Source: Acidobacteriaceae bacterium
GTDB lineage: Bacteria > Acidobacteriota > Terriglobia > Terriglobales > Acidobacteriaceae
DNA length: 54,890 bases
Direction of reading: 5' to 3'
Assembly (NCBI GenBank): GCA_030041515.1
Contig: JASHNS010000051.1
Span: 1 to 54,890, forward strand
Position numbers and translations under genes: made by a program
Part shown: positions 51,752 through 54,890 of the stretch, one piece after another
Layout: each line of letters begins with the position of its first letter
Position numbering within the stretch: the stretch's first letter is position 1
Notes under the pieces: generated by a model
Seen by the model: the letters and a program-made list of their open reading frames with translations, nothing else
Database searches by the model: none
What the model was told of the DNA's origin: nothing

Positions 51752-52750
51752 ATGGCCACTATTGCTGCGCCGGCGCTGCTCACCCTCCCGGCTTTTCGCG
51801 ACGCTCAGGCTCGCATCCGCGGCGTCGCCGCCCGCACGCCCCTCGTCCGCCTCTTCGCGCCCGGCTTCGACGACGCGGAAGTTTACGTGAAAGCGGAAGG
51901 CCTGCAGCCCATCGGCAGCTTCAAGCTGCGCGGCGCGTACAACAAGATTGCCCAGCTCACGCCGGAACAGCGCTCACGGGGGATCATCACCTACTCCAGC
52001 GGCAACCACGCCCAGGGCGTCGCTTACGCGGCTCGTGCTGTCGGAGCGAAAGCCGTCATTGTGATGCCGCGCAACGCGCCCGAAGTCAAGAAGCGCGCCA
52101 CGGCCGCGCTCGGCGCCGAGATCGTCGAGGTCGGCCCCGCCAGCTCCGATCGCAAGAGCAAAGCCGAGGAGCTGGAGGCAAACCATGGCTACATCATGAT
52201 CCCCCCTTACGACGACGATCAGATCATCGCCGGCCAGGGCACCTGCGGCCTCGAAATCCTCGAAGACCTGCCCGACTGCGATCTCGTCCTCGCGCCTGTC
52301 TCCGGCGGCGGACTCCTCAGCGGCATCGCCACCGCCATCAAACTCACCCGCTCCGCCACGCGTGTGATCGGCGTGGAACCGGAACTGGCCGCCGATGCCC
52401 AGGAGAGCTTCCGCTCCGGCACGCTCGTCTCCTGGCCTGCGGAAAAAACCACGCGGACCCTCTGCGATGGCCTCCGCACGCAGTCCCTCGGCGAGCGCAA
52501 CTTCGCCCACATCCGGGCTTACGTCGACGACATCGTCACCGTCGCCGAAGCGGAAATCCGGGCCGCCATGCGCACCCTCCTCTATGCCGCTCGCCTTACG
52601 CCTGAGCCGAGCGGTTCCGCCGCGGTCGCCGGCCTGCTCTTCCACTCCCCGGATCTGCGCCCCTTTCGCAAAGCCGTCATCGTCATGAGCGGCGGCAACG
52701 TCGAACCGGAAGTCCTGGTCTCAGTCCTGGCCGAAAACGTGCAGCCATGA
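51752..52750 (+). CDS. Threonine/serine dehydratase (PLP-dependent)
   Basis: 332-residue PLP fold-type II enzyme that deaminates threonine (and serine) to 2-oxobutyrate (pyruvate). PLP lysine Lys58 is in GSFKLRGAYNK, with YSSGNHAQGVAYAA and the glycine-rich phosphate loop APVSGGGLLSG. It lacks the C-terminal regulatory ACT domain of full-length biosynthetic IlvA (about 514 in E. coli), so it resembles TdcB or the short, unregulated form; serine racemase-like activity is also possible. The start is fixed by TPLVRLF spacing. Its stop overlaps the next gene's ATG by 4 nt. Confidence 0.88.
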   Translation: MATIAAPALLTLPAFRDAQARIRGVAARTPLVRLFAPGFDDAEVYVKAEGLQPIGSFKLRGAYNKIAQLTPEQRSRGIITYSSGNHAQGVAYAARAVGAKAVIVMPRNAPEVKKRATAALGAEIVEVGPASSDRKSKAEELEANHGYIMIPPYDDDQIIAGQGTCGLEILEDLPDCDLVLAPVSGGGLLSGIATAIKLTRSATRVIGVEPELAADAQESFRSGTLVSWPAEKTTRTLCDGLRTQSLGERNFAHIRAYVDDIVTVAEAEIRAAMRTLLYAARLTPEPSGSAAVAGLLFHSPDLRPFRKAVIVMSGGNVEPEVLVSVLAENVQP

Positions 52751-53838
52751 AGGAAACGCAAATTGTCCGGCCAGCCTTGAGACGAACGGGCCCTTTTCTG
52801 CGTCCTATTTCCGTGATGCGTGCCCTGTCTCTTGCGCGCCTTGCCGCGCCTGGCCTCGCCGTGGTTGTCGTGTCCTTCGCTCTGCCCGCCGCCAACGCCC
52901 AGCGCGGCCGCTTCGAGCGCCCGCCCGCCAATGGCGTCTATGCCACCTGCCTGCGCCAGACCGAGCTTTATTCCACGGCCAGCCAGGATTCGGCGCCCAT
53001 CTCCGAAGTCATGCCAGGCCGCGAGATGGTCGTCGTCGACAAAAACGGCAAGTGGTTGCGTGTGTTCGCTAACACCGATCCGCCCGACAACCGCGACTCC
53101 GACCAGCCCGAATTCGGCAGCGACGCGCCTCCGCCTATCTCCGGCTGGATGATCGACCAGGACATCGTTACCACCAACACCCTCAATGGCGATCTCATCG
53201 TCTTCGGCGCAGCGGACGCTGCCGAGGATGCGGCCAGCGTGCCCGATCCGCCGCCCGGCATGGCCGAGCAGGCTCGTCTCCTCTACCGCCGCGTGGTTCT
53301 CATGTTCCCGCAGTCGCGCTTCGTTGCCGAGGCCATGTATCGCGCCGCCTACATCCGCTGGCAGGAACAGAAAGCCGACGCCGCCACCCTGCCTTCAGCC
53401 CACGAGAAGCAGGCTTACCTGCGCGAGCAGATGGACGAGAACGAGATGAAGGCCGTGATGAAGTACTTCCCCAACACGCCCTGGGCCGATGACGCTGCCT
53501 TCGACCTCATCGATAACAAGCTCTGCGGCGACTGGCAGGGCTCCGAGCAGTGCCCCGAAAAGGAAACCGACTACTACCTCGAGTATGTGCACGACTATCC
53601 CAACTCGCCCAAAGCCGCTGAGGCCCTCTACGACGCGCTTTGGCGCCAGGCCTCAGCGGGCGACATGTGGGCCGCCGACGGCAACGCCAAAAAGGCGCAG
53701 CAGGACCGCGATCACGCCCGCGGCATCCTGACCAGCATGGAGCAGCGCTTCCCGGACTCCTCATGGACAGCCCGCGGCGCAGAGGTAGTCTTCAAAATCG
53801 ATCAGGGCATCGCCGTTTACGCGGGCGCGAGGGAGTAA
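52747..53838 (+). CDS. Secreted SH3-like/tetratricopeptide-type protein
   Basis: 363 residues. A hydrophobic signal segment (LAAPGLAVVVVSFALPAANA) is followed by an SH3-like beta domain (about 60-140, with MPGREMVVVDKNGKWLRV and ISGWMIDQDIV). Then come helical TPR/tol-pal-like repeats (ARLLYRRVVLMFPQSRFVAE, MKAVMKYFPNTPWADDA, YYLEYVHDYPNSPKAAEAL), like the outer-membrane coordination proteins that track TPR blades 'YPxSPxAxxAL'. It may work in the cell envelope; the partner is unknown. ATG 52747 overlaps the dehydratase stop (ATGA). ATG 52816, directly at the signal peptide, is the alternative. Confidence 0.72.
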   Translation: MKETQIVRPALRRTGPFLRPISVMRALSLARLAAPGLAVVVVSFALPAANAQRGRFERPPANGVYATCLRQTELYSTASQDSAPISEVMPGREMVVVDKNGKWLRVFANTDPPDNRDSDQPEFGSDAPPPISGWMIDQDIVTTNTLNGDLIVFGAADAAEDAASVPDPPPGMAEQARLLYRRVVLMFPQSRFVAEAMYRAAYIRWQEQKADAATLPSAHEKQAYLREQMDENEMKAVMKYFPNTPWADDAAFDLIDNKLCGDWQGSEQCPEKETDYYLEYVHDYPNSPKAAEALYDALWRQASAGDMWAADGNAKKAQQDRDHARGILTSMEQRFPDSSWTARGAEVVFKIDQGIAVYAGARE

Positions 53839-53943
53839 CGCGACACGATCTCCGGAGCAGGCGAGCACGTGAGTGGGGGCGTCCCGCACAGGCAGCACGA
53901 GGACAGCGAGTGATCCTCTCCCTCCCTGTGGAAGCTGGCACCC

Positions 53944-53949
53944 TATAAT
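53944..53949 (+). promoter_or_regulatory. -10 box 6 nt before the DyP peroxidase start
   Basis: A perfect TATAAT ends 6 nt before ATG 53956. No -35 of note. Transcription is predicted to begin at the start codon, giving a leaderless mRNA. Confidence 0.55.
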
Positions 53950-53955
53950 GCCCGC

Positions 53956-54840
53956 ATGGATACGCCACAGTCCGGAATCTTTGCGCTTGGGACTTCATCC
54001 CACGCGTATCTGGAGTTCGACCTTCTGGATGACGGCAAGCGCGCGCAGTTTGCAGCAACGATTGCCGCGATCCGCGAACCGCGGACGACCACCGGTGGAG
54101 TGAATTTCGTCATCGGATTTCGGCCGGAACTGTGGCGGAAGCTGCTTCCGGACGCTGCGCCGGAGGGCCTGGCAGGCTTCAACGAGCCGATTCGGGGTAC
54201 TGAGGGGTTCGCGATGCCCGCCACCCAGCATGATGCGCTGGTGTGGCTCTCGGGCAGCGCATACGACGTCGTCTTCGACATGGCCAAGTCGATGGTGCGC
54301 GACCTGGCCGGGCTGGCGGCGCTGGCTCAGGAAACCTCGAGCTGGTCCTATCGCCATGATCGCGATCTGACGGGATTTATCGATGGCTCGGAGAATTCAA
54401 CACTCATGGATGCGCCCGCTGACGCGCTGCTGGCCGAAGGCGTTGCGGGCGCGGGCGGATCGGTGCTGCTTCTGCAGAAATGGAAGCACGACGTGTCGGC
54501 GTGGGAGGCGCTGCCGGTCGAGCAACAGGAGCAGGTGATCGGAAGGACCAAGGCGGACAGCGTGGAACTGCAGAACAAGCCCGAAGATTCGCACGTGGCC
54601 CGCACCGATCAGGACGCCTTTGGAAAGATCTTTCGCCGCAACATGCCCTACGGAACAGTGGGCGATCACGGAACGATGTTTGTGGGGTTCAGCACGGAGC
54701 AGTCGCGTCTGAGCAAAATGCTCGAGAGCATGGCGGGACTGGTGAACGGGAAGCGCGATGCGTTAACTCGGTATACGGAGCCACTGACCGGTGCTTATTA
54801 CTTTGTGCCTTCGGTGGAGAGTCTGAGGAGGGTCAGGTAG
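53956..54840 (+). CDS. Dyp-type haem peroxidase
   Basis: 294-residue haem peroxidase. The signature GFIDGSENS carries catalytic Asp143. The proximal haem ligand is probably His213 (DSHVARTDQ), and distal Arg228 is in FRRNMPYGT. No signal peptide. The length fits the compact bacterial type (YfeX/DypB-like), which oxidises bulky phenolics, dyes or lignin-like compounds with H2O2. The C-terminus ends at the fold (YYFVPSVESLRRVR) with no encapsulin-targeting extension. The ATG is fixed by the family start. It is preceded by a perfect TATAAT and lies at the right edge of the window. Confidence 0.92.
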   Translation: MDTPQSGIFALGTSSHAYLEFDLLDDGKRAQFAATIAAIREPRTTTGGVNFVIGFRPELWRKLLPDAAPEGLAGFNEPIRGTEGFAMPATQHDALVWLSGSAYDVVFDMAKSMVRDLAGLAALAQETSSWSYRHDRDLTGFIDGSENSTLMDAPADALLAEGVAGAGGSVLLLQKWKHDVSAWEALPVEQQEQVIGRTKADSVELQNKPEDSHVARTDQDAFGKIFRRNMPYGTVGDHGTMFVGFSTEQSRLSKMLESMAGLVNGKRDALTRYTEPLTGAYYFVPSVESLRRVR

Positions 54841-54848
54841 GTCCAATT

Positions 54849-54860
54849 CGAGAATTCTCG
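54849..54860. repeat. 12-bp palindrome after the peroxidase gene
   Basis: CGAGAATTCTCG is a perfect palindrome, 9 nt beyond the peroxidase stop. Nothing else is seen in the last 50 bases. Confidence 0.45.
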
Positions 54861-54890
54861 GCATCCTGGAGTGTTTGCTCATCGTCGGAA

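Noticed and set aside
54795-54840. Encapsulin-targeting tail on the Dyp peroxidase
   Set aside because: The protein ends at the fold (VPSVESLRRVR) with no extension or GSL-type targeting motif, and no encapsulin gene is in the window.

Overview
The window reads as a stretch of a high-GC soil-type Acidobacteriota chromosome (Terriglobia/Acidobacteriaceae-like). The lineage call is an inference from several gene types common there: a VWFA-related secreted protein, PD40 beta-propeller peptidases and a PD40 Ser/Thr kinase, a carboxypeptidase-regulatory-like surface protein, and DUF6843- and DUF3467-like proteins. No rRNA, tRNA, CRISPR array, prophage or plasmid gene was recognised. The only mobile-type gene is a REP-associated transposase (RAYT).

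Layout. 1-8.2 kb: the edge of a DUF3467-like gene, a small hypothetical gene, a cydA-cydB-acyl-CoA ligase/acetyltransferase operon behind a perfect CRP-type operator, and a convergent two-component pair. 8.3-12.4 kb: cysteine desulfurase and a membrane Ser/Thr kinase with a propeller. 12.6-22.0 kb, mostly minus strand: a tricorn-like S41 peptidase split by one frameshift, ahcY, a plus-strand membrane protein, an amidohydrolase, an M20 peptidase and truA. 22.3-30.2 kb: a TolC-like protein, then carA and carB separated by a small secreted protein and a RAYT flanked by an inverted pair of REP elements. 30.2-36 kb: a membrane protein, a ROK/polyphosphate-glucokinase-like kinase, an RskA-type anti-sigma protein without an anti-sigma zinc finger, tlyA, and korA-korB. 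36-44 kb: a VCBS/FG-GAP secreted protein, a VWA protein, a TlpA-like thioredoxin, a nucleotidase, a zinc-ribbon coiled coil, a Tat-exported cupin and a DHA2 transporter. 44-54.9 kb: an S9 peptidase, an MBL hydrolase, a membrane protein, rpsA, a carboxypeptidase-regulatory-like protein, a Phd/VapC toxin-antitoxin pair, threonine dehydratase, a secreted tol-pal-like protein and a Dyp-type peroxidase.

Most genes are housekeeping or ordinary accessory genes. The unusual signals lie in the non-coding DNA. (1) Short degenerate repeat strings of three or four kinds sit almost always at gene 3' ends, and some supply the stop codon. (2) Several genes with well-fixed starts have a -10 box 5-9 nt before the start codon and no Shine-Dalgarno, which predicts leaderless mRNAs. 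(3) The carA-carB interval carries a RAYT inside two mirror-image REP pairs with identical 21-nt spacers. (4) A C5 run at the stop codon of the S41 peptidase is exactly one base short of an intact 1071-residue protein. (5) Several perfect hairpins cluster downstream of korB. I did not find a convincing new multi-gene defence or metabolic system.
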